This document shows, one piece after another, positions 1 to 11,220 of a DNA stretch of 64,000 nucleotides. Position numbers and translations under genes: made by a program. Source of the DNA: Acheta domesticus. Taxonomy: Eukaryota > Arthropoda > Insecta > Orthoptera > Gryllidae. The stretch lies in assembly GCA_031308135.1 (NCBI GenBank), contig JAHLJT010003656.1:51809665-51873664 (forward strand). The letters run 5' to 3'. The stretch's first letter is position 1. Each line of letters begins with the position of its first letter. Under the pieces are notes generated by a model. It was not told where the DNA came from. It was given only the letters and a program-made list of their open reading frames with translations, and did no database searches.

Positions 1-2027
1 GCCCCCTCCCCTCCCCTGCGCGCACTCTGGCGGCGGCTCGGGGCCCGCCGCCCACGCGGCTCGTTACGACCACAAAGGAAGACAGTCTGAAACAGTTTTT
101 GACTTTACACACAGACCGTACATTTTTTCTCTGTTAACAAGCCACTGCAGCGAAAGCTACTATTTCATATGCCTATTTTCCTAGGGCCTCAAAATATGAA
201 GGGATTCTTTCTCATAGCACATAGCTTTAGGATTGCCCAAATGTGTTACACTGGCTCTCATCAACGATACCTTATTTGGAGTAATAATTTGAATATCAAG
301 CAAGAATCTTGTCTTATGAACGCATCCGAGAGAATCGCATACATTGAAACTAATTACAGGAATATCGAGATACTTTCAGCCTCTGTCAGAGCAAATTTTG
401 GACGTTAGTAATTGTTTCTAGGGGTTCACCTACTGGTAGATACTTTAGAAATAGAGCGTATCTCGACTATACTGATGGTATTTCAAAGATTGTAGTTTCA
501 CTTAAACATATACAGGCGTATTAATGTATTAATTTTGATAGTATAAGATTAGTAAGTTGACAAGAGAACTTAATGGGAAACTGCATGACGCTAGTCCTGC
601 CTTTAAAATGTCTCATCGTGTATGTTCTTGGTTTCAATTTTCAGTTGAAAAATTACTATTAGTTTGTATTGCTTAAACGTAACCGCTAGGAGTCGCGATA
701 TTTAATTAATTTAATGACATTTGTGGAGCAGTCGTTACATTTCACTTTGAAGATATTATTATTGGTTTTAATTATCAGCAATGATCCTGCAAAGAAACAT
801 CTGATGTTCACAAACAGTTGCGACGAGGCCACTGAAGGCAAGTGGGACAATAAATTTGCCGACGCTAATGTTAATTAGTGTGGACAACAACGATGGCATC
901 AACGATGACATCAACGCTGTCGGGAACAACTGTTATGAAGGAAACGAGGAATAAAAACGTGAAATATACGCCGTGACAAAAATTTGCTCATTTGACACCA
1001 TGTCGGTTTGACGACACTCCAAATGAAACGACGGAATGAGTTCGCGCGGAAAGAAGTAATTGAACGCTGCTAACGAATGAAATGATGACGCCATCTTTAC
1101 GACTTTGAAACTATGAGTTTATTTTGTGTACCACCACTTGGACTCAAAACAAATTTGAGAGCGGGACGTAGCTTTTATTGCAGAAATGTTCTGTAGGTAT
1201 ATTTGCACACTTTTGTACAGATATAGTGCACATTTATGTTCAGCATTTTTATTATTTTTCTAAGACGTTTCTCCGTAATTTACCTTCTTCAATGCCCCTC
1301 GCCCCTTTTTTATTCCATTATTTCTGAAGCCTATAAGAGTCCTGATGTACGTAGATAGTTCATGTTAGTCAGGATTTTCAAGCAGCTTGTTGGAAATTAA
1401 ACCCAGAATCGTGGCATTTCTTATCGTAGCTAAAAACTGAACCAACCAAACATAAAGTAGGATGTGGATATTTTATTTATTACAGAACGAACTAGCCGTT
1501 TCACATGTGTTGCACGTTGTGTCTCAACCAGCACACGGTCATGGGAACGACGCAACTGGACGCGCATCAGACGCGCTCTTCTCTTGTCGCTCTCGCCAGG
1601 GCGTCGAACGCTCGCCCTCAACGGCCTCCTCCGCCTCGAAGGCATCGAAACAGCCTGAATATTACTTCTATTCCACTCGTAAAATGAAAACCAATAGTGT
1701 TTAACAATACATACAGAAAGCCCCAATCAGGGCGGTGCATCTCAAAAAGTTTATCGATTTTTCTATCCGATTTTTCTCACCGCTTCTCCCCACTGGCCAA
1801 TCATAAACTGTGCCTCATCTCCCTTAGGAAGTGGTATACATCGATCGCTAGGTCCGTGTCCAATAAACCGCGTATGAACTGTAAGATAACCTCTTTGATT
1901 TTTATATGCATTCAGTTATTTTCAATATTTGGCGCATTTTGGAACTCTGTTGGATTCTCCTCGCTTCGCGATTCGGGGATTTATCAACCATTACAAAGTA
2001 CTCATGGCATTACCTGATAGAGGAACA
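1..2027. other. Unassigned, mostly AT-rich DNA
   Basis: A GC-rich edge (about the first 65 bases) gives way to AT-rich sequence with frequent stops in all frames. A moderately GC-rich patch at about 1500-1640 is open in several frames at once, which argues against coding. No gene, tRNA or transposon end was recognised. Confidence 0.5.
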
Positions 2028-2174
2028 GGCTGGCTGAGCTGAGCTAAGAGGAAACATTGGCGCTGTCTTTGCCGGAAGGTGCAGGGTTCGATCTCCGGCG
2101 GTGCCGGTTTTTCGATGCTATCTAAATAGCTACTAGGTCGACTTCAGCTGCTGTCTGGAGGGGAATTCTAGCGG
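2028..2174 (+). mobile_element. SINE-A fragment, divergent 5' part
   Basis: The fragment has a tRNA-like promoter layout: an A-box-like stretch at about 2031-2045 and a B-box-like GGGTTCGATCTCC near 2084. After it comes body sequence shared with the other SINE-A copies (TTTTTCGATGCTATCTA, then GCTGCTGTCTGGAGGGGAAT and TTCTAGCGG). Homology stops just after TTCTAGCGG, so the 3' two thirds are missing. Assignment rests on alignment by eye with the copies at 26951 and 53287. Confidence 0.6.
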
Positions 2175-2770
2175 AAAAAGAAATAAAATAATTGTTTTCT
2201 AAAGTTCAGTTGCTGAAATACAGAAAGCGCAGTGGCGTATAGTGATGGTAGCCTGAGAAATTTACAAGAATAAAAATATCTCAAAGTAAATCATATTAAC
2301 TATAATTATAGGATAGAATTTTTCAGTGACATACTGTTTTCAAGATTTTGTATAATCTGTTCTGTTGAGATGTCTATTAAATCGCTCGGTCGTCGGCGCA
2401 TCAGTCTTCCTAAAAGACGGACGCAGGAAGAAACCGCCCGCACCCAGCGGCATCCGCACAGCGCGCGTTCGTTCCCCCCCCCCCACTACTAACGGACAGA
2501 GACAATGAGACGTGCGCGTTTGCTGTTGAGTGAACATATACGTAATATATTGTATTAAGCTTGTTTTAGGTGTTAAAATTGCAATATATTAAGTATGTGA
2601 TAGTGTCAAAGTGAACTATTATCAGTTTCTAAGATACTTTGAAAAAATGTCACAGCAAACTAAGGAATGCTTATCTGTTGTCAAAAAGTGTATTGTTCAG
2701 CATTTATTAGAGAAGCCTTTTAATCGTCGCTCGTATAACGGGAAATTGAAAAAATGATTGAGTTTCATGA
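2175..2770. other. Unassigned DNA
   Basis: AT-rich apart from a GC-richer patch at about 2390-2520 that includes a C homopolymer near 2475. No gene or repeat boundary was recognised. Confidence 0.4.
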
Positions 2771-2824
<54 letters not shown>

Positions 2825-2989
2825 GTATATAATTATATATATATGTGTGTATATATGTATATATATATATGTGTGTATATATGTATATATATATATATGT
2901 GTGTATATATGTGTATATATATATATGTGTGTATATATGTGTATATATATATATGTGTGTGTATATATGTGTATATATGTATATATATA
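2771..2989. repeat. (TA)n / (TG)(TA)n microsatellite
   Basis: About 220 bases of TA dinucleotides change into compound TATATG / GTGTGTATA units. Open frames on both strands encode Tyr/Ile/Cys/Val repeats and are artefacts of the period. A likely site of length polymorphism. Confidence 0.95.
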
Positions 2990-3774
2990 GTAATAAAAAT
3001 AGTACTAGAAAAACTACATAATCGAAGATTATGTATAGTTGTATAATCGTCTCCTGTATTATTTCAGTAGTATACCTTTGCGTTCCGGCTCTCACACGCA
3101 ACCAATCTTTATAAATGAGGGCTCTAAAGAAAGAGAATTTCACGGAGACTTGACGAATTTCATTTTGACTTTAAAAATATTAATGATTTCTTTAAAAAAA
3201 CGCATCGAAATATTCATGTGAAATGCAATCCGCATCACATGTTAACCTATATCGGCAAATAACTCATCAACAAAGCGTTTTAGAGACTTAAAAAGTAAAA
3301 TTTTGAGGCCAAAAGCCTCAAAGAAACGTTTTTCACACCATAATCTACAAGATGATACATTCCCCGATCCATTCAATTAACTTTTCGGTTCCACGCTTCA
3401 ATACTATCAAGGCAACCTCAATATTTCAGTCCTTCTGCTGGTCGAAATTTTTGTGGCGACACGCTTAGAAGGCTTAGATTCGACAATCTTTATTTACGCT
3501 TTCCGTTAACACCCTAGTTTGTGCAGTCTGACGAGGTTTATTTGCATAATCATTAATTCAAGATTTGCTCTCCAGCAGTGCGATTTTAGTTGCTTGATAC
3601 CTATACCTATGAAGATTGTTTCTTATGCGTGTAGTGAAACTATTCAATTAACGTTTTTTCATGGTCTATAAGTGCTGTGTACTTAATTGTGGAAGAATGT
3701 GGGTGTTCAGTGAAGAGTGAAGACTGTGTTTGTGTTTTACCTGTACCAATATTTTCGTTATCATTCGATGAAAT
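2990..3774. other. Unassigned AT-rich DNA
   Basis: No open frame of note, no recognisable repeat end and no RNA gene seen. Confidence 0.4.
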
Positions 3775-4149
3775 TTTCAAGACAACGGGTTCAGAGACGT
3801 AGCTTTCTCAAAAGTAAAAAGCTAATATTTTTGTGACTATCACGAAAAACTAAACCTAATTGACAAAGAATACTGAATAATTACTTCAAATGTTTTTAAG
3901 TAAGTGAAGGGAATTGTTCGAAGAAAATTCTCCATGATATTGAATAAATATTTATTGAAAATTTATTTTACACGTTAATTGCATTGCTTTTTTATTTTTA
4001 TTCGCAATTGTGTTAGTACATTGCAAGTTGCCTTTATAGATTTTAAACAAATAAACACGTTTCGTTTACTACTTCCCCTTTAAAATGGAAATATAAGGAT
4101 AGGCATCTAACATAGGGTCTAACATGTGAGAGTTCTCGCACGGGTACGC
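3775..4149 (+). repeat. Direct repeat pair 1, copy 1
   Basis: Clearly related to 4800-5120 in the same orientation, about 1 kb downstream. Shared blocks include ACTTCAAATG, a TTGAATAAA stretch, CAATTGCATTG-like sequence and a distal GAGAGTTCTCGCACGGGTAC block. The family is not identified; no terminal inverted repeats or target duplication were found. Confidence 0.65.
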
Positions 4150-4799
4150 AGAGGTTGTGGGGGAAAATTTGTGCTATGGCACAACACAAAGAACAAACTT
4201 TTTAAAGTAGCTAAAGTAAAATAGCTTGAAATAAATGGAAAAAAATCAAAACGCGCTAGCCTACAATACTACGTGAATCAATTAAAAAACAACTAAATTT
4301 AAAATTATAGAAAGAATAGTGCAAGTCACCCGACAACTGCCAACGATCGCAGTCCAAACACACGATTTAAATGTTGGCGGTATCTGGAAGTATGTACACC
4401 AACGCCCAACTGCAAACTCATGTTGTAAATAAAACACCGTTTGATATTAAACTAAAGGTGTCGGTTCGTTAAGATATTAAAAATGCAAACATAGTTTGAG
4501 CAACATTTCCATGTACCGAAGTGGGCTTTCTAATGCCTGCTAAATTGTTTCTAATGCTAACAAATGGTATTTAGTACTCAAGGTGAAAACATTAGTTTGA
4601 TTATTTTTGGCTCGGAAATGTTTTTCTTGAGCTACGTAAGGGCGCAGAAAATAATTCAATACTTTTTAGTAAACAAATAATTTTTCAATTTTCTCACCCC
4701 AGCAAGCTAGCACCCTGACTCTCCAAAACCCCCTCGGTTCTTCATAACAAATCAAGGAAAGTTAAATAATATTGCAATGAGTAGGTCTGTTCTTGCCCG
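4150..4799. other. Unassigned spacer between direct repeats
   Basis: AT-rich sequence between the two copies of direct repeat pair 1. No coding potential seen. If the repeats were LTRs this would be the internal region, but no primer-binding site or polymerase remnant is visible. Confidence 0.4.
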
Positions 4800-5120
4800 A
4801 TTCGGTATTTTCGCACTCAAGAGTAAAAACCTTTTCTATTATTTGACTATCAAGAAAAGCGAAAAGCTAACTCTCAAGGAAGATTGAAAAATTTCTTCAA
4901 ATGTTGTTTTTAAAGAAGTATGAATTGATTCAAGAACATCTCTCTATAATGTTGAATAAACTTTAATTGAAATTAGTTTCAAACATCAATTGCATTGTTA
5001 TTTTGTTTGATATTCTGTAAGTACGAGTACATTAGTTGTTCCTCTCCTTTATGGAACGGAGAGACAAATGGATAGGGAAAGGGTGGGATTTAACATGCGA
5101 GAGTTCTCGCACGGGTACGC
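4800..5120 (+). repeat. Direct repeat pair 1, copy 2
   Basis: Partner of 3775-4149. It ends with the same near-palindromic motif (TGCGAGA, GT, TCTCGCA) followed by CGGGTACGC. Confidence 0.65.
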
Positions 5121-5910
5121 TAGTGAAAGATGATTTCTAAAGTCAGCGGTATCCCAGGGCATGAAGGCAGTATACGCACTGAAAAAGCGGGGGAAATCGT
5201 TGTACGTATCTCTGCGAGCAGTATCCACTCAAGCGAGGCCGCGGTCGGTAGTCGCATTATTTCTTCTCGTAACTTCAGCTCAGCGTCGAATTTCCCGAGT
5301 GTTTGTGTGGATTAGGCATGCAATAATTCAGCTCTTGATTCCGCACTAGAACGGGAAATTGCTGTTCAATTCATTTCATGTATGATCCAGGAACACACGC
5401 GTTTGCTTGATTTAAAAAAAACCTGCAAAGTTCGGTAATCAGAATTGCCCGGAATTTGCATGTTCGATGTGTTGTGTGGTGCGGACGTACTAATTAGTAA
5501 TGATCATCCACAGGGCGCAACTGGCATATTCCTCTTCTGCAAGCCTCTTTGCTCTGCCAAGGACTATAGTATTAATTTTATTACGCGTTAATTGCATTTA
5601 ATTGAAATTAGAAACAAAAATAAACGCAATTTTTGAAATACGAGGTAAATTAATTCTTAACTCTGAAATACGTACCTACGTGTGTTTTGAATCGAAACAA
5701 GCGCATTTTACCGTCTAAAGCAAATATTTCAATCATTCAATTCAATGCAATGACGAGCAGAAGCGGAAATGGCGTTGTTAATCAAATATTTCCTGTGACC
5801 TTAATGAAATCGAAACTTGATAACCAAATCTAATTGGTCCAGTATTATGACGTGGCTGTTATCACAAAGTACGTTATAACCTCCGCAACCGCTGTCCTTT
5901 CCGTTCCTGC
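5121..5910. other. Unassigned DNA
   Basis: Mixed composition with a small GC-richer patch near 5200-5290. Short open frames on the plus strand overlap in different phases and show no recognisable domain. Confidence 0.4.
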
Positions 5911-5911
5911 A

Positions 5912-5944
<33 letters not shown>

Positions 5945-6124
5945 CTGTCTCTCTGTCTCTCCCTTCTTTCTCTTTCTTTACTCTCTCTTTCTTTCCCTTT
6001 TTCTTTATCTCTCTTTCATTCTCTTTCTTTCTCTCCCTCTTTCTTTCTTTATCTCTCTTTCATTCTCTCTTTCTTTCTTTCTTCCTATTTTTGTCTTTCT
6101 CTTTTTCTCTATCTTCCTCTCTCT
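5911..6124. repeat. CT-rich polypyrimidine microsatellite
   Basis: Begins as pure (CT)n and decays into TTTC/TCTC/CTTT mixtures. Open frames made of Ser/Leu/Phe are a composition artefact. Confidence 0.95.
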
Positions 6125-6455
6125 CCACTCGTTTGATTTCGCCAATCGACTCCAGTTGAGTCCTGAAAGTTCCTTGTAGTCTTCGCCTGTCTTCTCTTGG
6201 CCCCCTGCCTCCTCTGCCAGTTACTGTTGCCCTGCCCCTTTAACTTTGCCCTACCTCCTCCCCTGCATTCCATTATTGGCATTTCTTAAGTTTTACAATG
6301 CTGTACATGACCACATGCAGGATGTGGGAGAATCTCAGATGGGCGTAGAAACATTCTTGATTTTATGTAATCAGGTTCTGTGTAATGAAAGGATATAATA
6401 TGGGTAATAAGAGCAAAATAGTCTACCGCCAGCACAGTCGGTCAGCATTTGTAAG
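6125..6455. other. Unassigned spacer
   Basis: Pyrimidine-rich, then AT-rich sequence between the CT tract and the hAT-like element. Nothing recognised. Confidence 0.4.
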
Positions 6456-7030
6456 TAGAGTCATCAGATGTTCCGTATTTGAGTGAACTGTTCACTATTT
6501 CTATTTCCGATTCACTAATTAAAAAATGGAAATAGTGAACATGCAAAAAGACCTTATCCAAAAACGAAAACAAAAACCACATTGTATAAGGAAACAAGTG
6601 CTGTTAGAGCATTTAGTGTTTATGACGGCAAGTTTTTAATCTCGATTAGAACTGACTTTACTCTGATGACAATCCTGCCTGTTGGGCGGATTCATACAGA
6701 TGTCTTAGTTTGGAAACTACTCGTAATAGGTATGTCTTTGTTCAAGTGCACAGTACTGGAAACGTAAGCTAAAAGTGTTTAATAAATGATCTTCATGAAT
6801 ATCTACTTTAACAAACTCTTAACGCGTGATGGCCCTAATGCACACAGAGAATTTTATTTGATGACTTGAACTAATGTATAAAATATTTATTCCATTTAAT
6901 GCAAAAGCAAAGCTAAACTTCTCATTTGGATGTGTTTTAAACAATAAAGAGAATGTGTCATTAGCATTCACCGTTCCCCTCCTCCCCCTCCCCGGTTCCG
7001 TATTTTCTGAAAACATTTCTGGCAACCCTA
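6456..7030 (+). mobile_element. hAT-like non-autonomous element, family 1, copy 1
   Basis: A 575-bp element. Its left end reads TAGAGTCATCAGATGTT and its right end, reverse complemented, reads TAGGGTTGCCAGAAATG. The flanking octamers TTTGTAAG (6448-6455) and CCTGTAAA (7031-7038) agree at 5 of 8 positions, all differences being transitions, consistent with a decayed 8-bp duplication. The whole unit is related to 11546-12122 on the opposite strand, a nearly equal-length copy. TIRs of this style with 8-bp duplications are typical of hAT elements. Interior frames are short and no transposase was recognised, so it depended on an autonomous relative. Confidence 0.8.
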
Positions 7031-7515
7031 CCTGTAAACATTCGATGGCACACATGTGTAAACATCCATACCTAACATATTTTGTTCGATGTAACACAAA
7101 CAATTGAAAATTATGGTTAACAAGTTGTACAAATGGCTGTAACAATTGGTTTCCTTAATAAGTTTTGAAAAACTCTAGGTGTATGTGATTATACTACTTT
7201 TTAGTTATTGTATAAAATGGAGTAACTACATTTAATTTAAAATTTATTTCAACTGTACACTATAACCATACATTAAAATTGTTTGAACATTGCGTTGTTG
7301 TTTAAACTGTGTTTTTCCTTAATACGAGGATGTGTGCTAACAAGGAGTTTTGGTGGTGCATATGTGCGGTAATGGTGCTTACAAAAGCAGTAGCATGAGT
7401 GAAGATAAACAAAGCACAGTAAATGCGACCTTATTCACGGATTCGAATCGCCAATGCCCCGAGGAAGCGTGACTGGTGTAAGGGTGTCCCTTTCGAATGA
7501 GAGAGTACTAACAAG
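7031..7515. other. Unassigned DNA
   Basis: AT-rich sequence without a recognised feature. Confidence 0.4.
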
Positions 7516-7762
7516 TTGAGACCACCCCGGCCCGCCCTTGCCCGCCTCTCATTCATCTCATTACACTCTGACCCACTCGCCCTCACCCTCCCCACACCTT
7601 CCACTCTGCCAGTATCTCACCCCACCTTCATTCCCTCACCCTCTCCCACTCCTTCCACCCCCACCTCACCCTGCGTCCCACCCATCCCGCCTCTCGCCCC
7701 TCGCTCACCCTCTCCCACTCATTCCGTCCCCTCACCCTCTCCCACTTCTTCCACCCCCTCCC
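7516..7762. repeat. C/T-rich degenerate minisatellite
   Basis: Irregular repetition of a CCCTCACCCTCTCCCACTYC-like unit, with related sequence again just beyond the following SINE at about 8283-8325. This suggests the SINE inserted into, or next to, a pre-existing pyrimidine-rich array. Open frames rich in Pro/Ser are artefacts. Confidence 0.7.
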
Positions 7763-8280
7763 ACCGGGAGAGATGGCTCAGTGCATCAACTGACCGGGAG
7801 CTCCTCTCCCGACGGCTTTGCGACACTAGTTTCTCAGCTAGGACGAATTCAGTCGCTCTCTGGAGGAGAATTCTAGCGGTCGGCTGCTCTGACCGGTAGT
7901 TTTCCCTGGTTTCTCCGATCAACACCAGGCGAATGCCGGAGCAGTACCCTAACAAACGGGCCACGGACCGCGCGGGATCTTTCCTTCCCCTTCCCTCTCC
8001 TATCCTCTCCTCTCTCACACACACACACTAACATGCACTACACTCCCACACATGCCGGGAGACCGGCCGGGAGCTTAGAGCTTGACCCGGCTGGGGCGGT
8101 GCTCCGCTGGTGGGAGATACCTGGTTGAGGGAAACACTCCGCTAGTCGACGGTAGGTCGGTGCCAGATCTCGCCACCCAGCGGGGAAAAGATCACCGCAG
8201 AAAACACACACACTACACTTACGGAACTAATGACCAACGTAGTTGACGCGCCTGGAAACACGAATCAATCAATCAATCAA
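7763..8280 (+). mobile_element. SINE-A, near full length, with (AATC)n tail
   Basis: Starts at ACCGGGAGAGATGGCTCAGT (A-box-like TGGCTCAGTGC). The body shares GGAGGAGAATTCTAGCGG, ACCAGGCGAATGCCGGAGCA and ACGGGCCACGGACCGCG with the other copies. The 3' part contains TAGTTGACGCGCC and ends in CGAATCAATCAATCAATCAA, a short tandem tail as expected for a LINE-mobilised SINE. Compared with the copy at 26951 the B-box region is collapsed by a small deletion, so this copy probably cannot be transcribed from its own pol III promoter. A (CA)n run lies inside at about 8018-8030. Confidence 0.8.
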
Positions 8281-8680
8281 CCTCCTCCCCGATTCCCTCC
8301 CCCTCTCCCACTCCTTCCGCCCCGTCCCCACCGGTGCCTTCCTGCCCCCTCTCCGCGCCCCGCTGCTCCACCGCCGCCCGGCGCCGCCGCGTCAAGAGCG
8401 CCCCCGCCGCGCGCGGCCGTCCGCCGAAGCACCTCTCGCTGATTGATGCGCCGCACATCCATCTCCGCCCCACACACCCCTCCCCTCCCCTCCTCGCGAC
8501 GGAGAAGGCTTGCTGGCATCATATCCCCACACATCGCCTTCTTCCATTCCAAAAACACATGTCGGCCCAAAGAGCTCCCATGAAACATTCATGGCGCCAG
8601 CGCCCCCCGCCCCCCAGCCCCTGGGGAGGGGGGCGGAAGCGGGCGCTCCGCTGGAAACGTTCGGGCGATGACAGTTGAAC
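8281..8680. other. GC-rich block
   Basis: C-rich and CpG-containing sequence open in most frames on both strands. No conserved protein was recognised in any frame. Possibly a minor CpG island or degenerate minisatellite. Confidence 0.5.
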
Positions 8681-9879
8681 GAGGATCAAGTGCCCCGTGA
8701 CGCGACGGGTCCATGATGCTCCACACAACATGGGCCCTCTGGTTGGCTCGTGTTACTGCAGCGCGGGTTGGGAGGGCACTGTGCTTAAACAATGCGCTAC
8801 ATGGAACTGAACCAAAGTACTTTTTCAATCTACGAAAAACGGTCATTGTTGAAAGCTATGAGATCAATATTTTCAACAAGCCTGGAAGTTGATGACATAC
8901 AAAACAACTACGAACGATTACAAAATACTAGAGTGGTTATACTTTCACCTACATAAAATCATCATCATTGTATTATTATTTTAATATTGATTATTTGTGC
9001 GTTGAATGAATGTTCGCAGGATTGTTGAGAATTCGACGAACAAAATAAAATTTTTATTGATGAAACTTGCGTGACGTCAATTTCGTTTGAGTGATCAAAT
9101 TTAAACGACAGCTCATATCATGAAATTAAGTTTTCAGAAAAATTCATATCGCTGATAATAATTTGATTTATCTTTAGGTAGTCTTTAAATTGTAATTGAA
9201 TAAATGCAAAGATGATTTCCTAAAAACATAGGTATTAAATAAGGAGAATTATCTCTTAAATTTTTAGTCGACCATTACAGACCTTAACTATCATCAAAAG
9301 ATGCGCCTCGTTGTGGAACTTCCGAAATTAATGTTGAATACTGTTCGCATATTTTTGTCGTGACATAGCGTACTTTCAATAAATAATATACAAAAACAAA
9401 TGAAATATGGGTTTCTTTACTTTTTCAGTCCAAATAATGGAGGGTTCACGTTGTGGATATACTAAAATTATCTTTACTGCGTATTCTATCAAACGTTCTA
9501 GAAGTAGTTCAAGCATGATGGAGCACCAGTCAATTTCCAACGTCTTGTTCGAGAACATGTAACAGACACGCTGATGGTGGTGTAAGAGGCCGAGTGCAAT
9601 GACCTGTATACATCTTTTGCGATTGGGGGGGAGGGGAGGGGGCATTGAAGGTCGTTCGTAGATGTAAACCACTCTCAAGAGCTGAAATATTACAACGGCA
9701 TATCCATCAGCTATTAAGTGATCAATAAGACGGTTTTAAGCTTTAGTGATCATTAAGACGGTATTAAGCTTTAGTATTAGCCCTACGTGCATGAAATTTA
9801 CTGACTTGGTTTTTTTTGGGGGGGATGTATATCCGTGCATTATACATCTAAATGACATATTATGTGGATTTTCAAAATT
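8681..9879. other. Unassigned AT-rich DNA
   Basis: No recognised feature. A 100-codon minus-strand frame at 9376-9678 shows no family resemblance. Poly-G runs occur near 9627 and 9820. Confidence 0.4.
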
Positions 9880-10250
9880 TTATTCTGCGCCGTTTACAAG
9901 AAAAACGTGATTCGATAAATAGGAACGAAGTCGACGTTCCAAAACATCCCGAATGAGTTCGATAGTATTCAAGTCAGGGCTCTGTGCAGGCCAGTCCATG
10001 ACAAGGATGATATTGCCGTGTAACCACTCCGTCACAGGCCGTGCAGTATGAACAGGAGCACGATCGTGTTGAAGGATGCAATCGCTATCTCCGAATTGCT
10101 CTTCAACAGTGGGAAACAAGAAGGTGTTTAAAACATCAACGTAGGCGTGTGCCGTGATAGTGCCACGCAAGACAACAAGGGGTGCAAGCTCCCTCCATGA
10201 AAAACACGACCACACCATAACACCACCGCCTCCGTGTCCGGGTACTTTGA
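9880..10250 (-). pseudogene. Tc1-like (DD34E) transposase fragment
   Basis: The minus-strand translation contains Tc1-family landmarks: GGGGVMVWSCFSW near the start, QHDRAPVHTA with the second catalytic Asp, and DWPAQSPDLNTIE with the catalytic Glu, followed by DVLERRLR. Exactly 34 residues separate that Asp from the Glu, the DD34E spacing of Tc1 elements. Only the C-terminal half of the catalytic domain remains. The helix-turn-helix DNA-binding region and the first catalytic Asp are absent, and upstream minus-strand sequence runs into C/G-rich simple sequence. The conserved Trp before DVLERRLR is replaced (LIRDVLERR). It is a 5'-truncated relic that would not encode a working cut-and-paste transposase. 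Confidence 0.92.
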
Positions 10251-10379
10251 TCACATCGTGCATTTCCAATGCGGTCTTCTGCTGGCGTCCGTTGGTGTTG
10301 TGGTGGCGTCGTGGCTGGAGGCCGGCGGGCGACGCGCGAGACTAAACGAGCCGGCTGGCGTGTGGGATTGGTCCCCGCG

Positions 10380-10660
10380 GCCGCCACTCCCCCCTCCTCC
10401 CTTACCCTCCCTCCCCTCCCCTCCCTCCCCATCCCTCCCCCCCTCCCCTCCCCTCCCCGCCCCCTTCCCATCCCCTCCCCCTCCCCTTCCCACCCCTCCC
10501 GTCACCTCCCCTCCATCCCCCTCCCCTCCCCCTCCCCTCCCACCCTCCCTTCCCCTTCCCCCTCCTTCCTCCCCTTCCCCCTCCCTTCCTCCCCTCCCCC
10601 TCCCTACCTCCCCCTTCCCACACCTTCTCCCCTCTCCCTCCACCCGTCCTCTCCTCCCCG
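10380..10660. repeat. CCCTCC-type polypyrimidine minisatellite
   Basis: Nearly pure C/T on the plus strand with short CCCTCCCC/CCTTCCC units. Long Pro/Ser and Gly/Arg/Glu frames on the two strands are by-products. The G-rich minus strand has many closely spaced G runs. Confidence 0.9.
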
Positions 10661-10984
10661 TGAGACGGCCTGGCGCGCGTGCCGCCCGCCGCCGCTCCTC
10701 AGCGCGAGCGAAGGCGCCCCCGGGGCCCATCCACTCCACGCCGGCTCCCCCTCCCCCTCACCCCCCCACTCCCATTCCCGGTGGAGTCCGCTTGCGCGCT
10801 CCTCCCTCCAGCAACCCGCTCCGTGCGAGTGGGTTGCACCTTCATTCATTCCCACCGCACTAGCTGTTCAGCGACGTAATTACTCCTCTAAAAGGGCATT
10901 ATCAAAGACTTGTTGCTTCACATGTAATGTCACTATTTTCACCCACTATTTTGTCATTTTGTCATTCTAGTAAGTAGTATACTA
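10661..10984. other. GC-rich block, then AT-rich spacer
   Basis: The CpG-rich sequence to about 10860 is open in several frames without recognisable protein. The remaining bases are AT-rich. Confidence 0.4.
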
Positions 10985-11220
10985 CAGTAGTGCTCAAAAA
11001 CACTGCATCATATCGCTCACAGTTATAATCAGCTATATAATCCTGAAAATACACAACTTGATTTGCAAACATCGGTCAGTGAGTTATGAATGTAATGGAA
11101 TCAGAAACATCAGATAATCTACATAAAATATATTATTACCAATTTTTGCGAGGATATTGGATTAGGAAAACACAGAATGCCCGTTTCCTTTAGGTGACGC
11201 GGTTTCTTTGCGCACCACTA
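10985..11220. mobile_element. Possible short Tc1/mariner-type element (MITE)
   Basis: Ends CAGTAGTGCTCAAAAACACT... and, read inward from the right, TAGTGGTGCGCAAAGAAACC... match ungapped at 19 of 26 positions. TA lies immediately outside both ends (10983-10984, 11221-11222), the target duplication of this superfamily. At 236 bp with no open frame it would be non-autonomous. The Tc1-like transposase fragment lies about 0.7 kb away, but they need not belong to one element. Confidence 0.5.

Noticed and set aside
2697..3143. 148-codon frame with Tyr/Ile/Thr/His repeats
   Set aside because: Translation of a TA/TG microsatellite.
3775..5120. LTR retrotransposon with short internal region
   Set aside because: No TG..CA ends, primer-binding site, polypurine tract or polymerase remnant.
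6874..7107. Protein-like similarity between frames at 6874 (+) and 11460-11801 (-)
   Set aside because: Both lie in two copies of one hAT-like MITE; the match reflects DNA homology, not a conserved gene.
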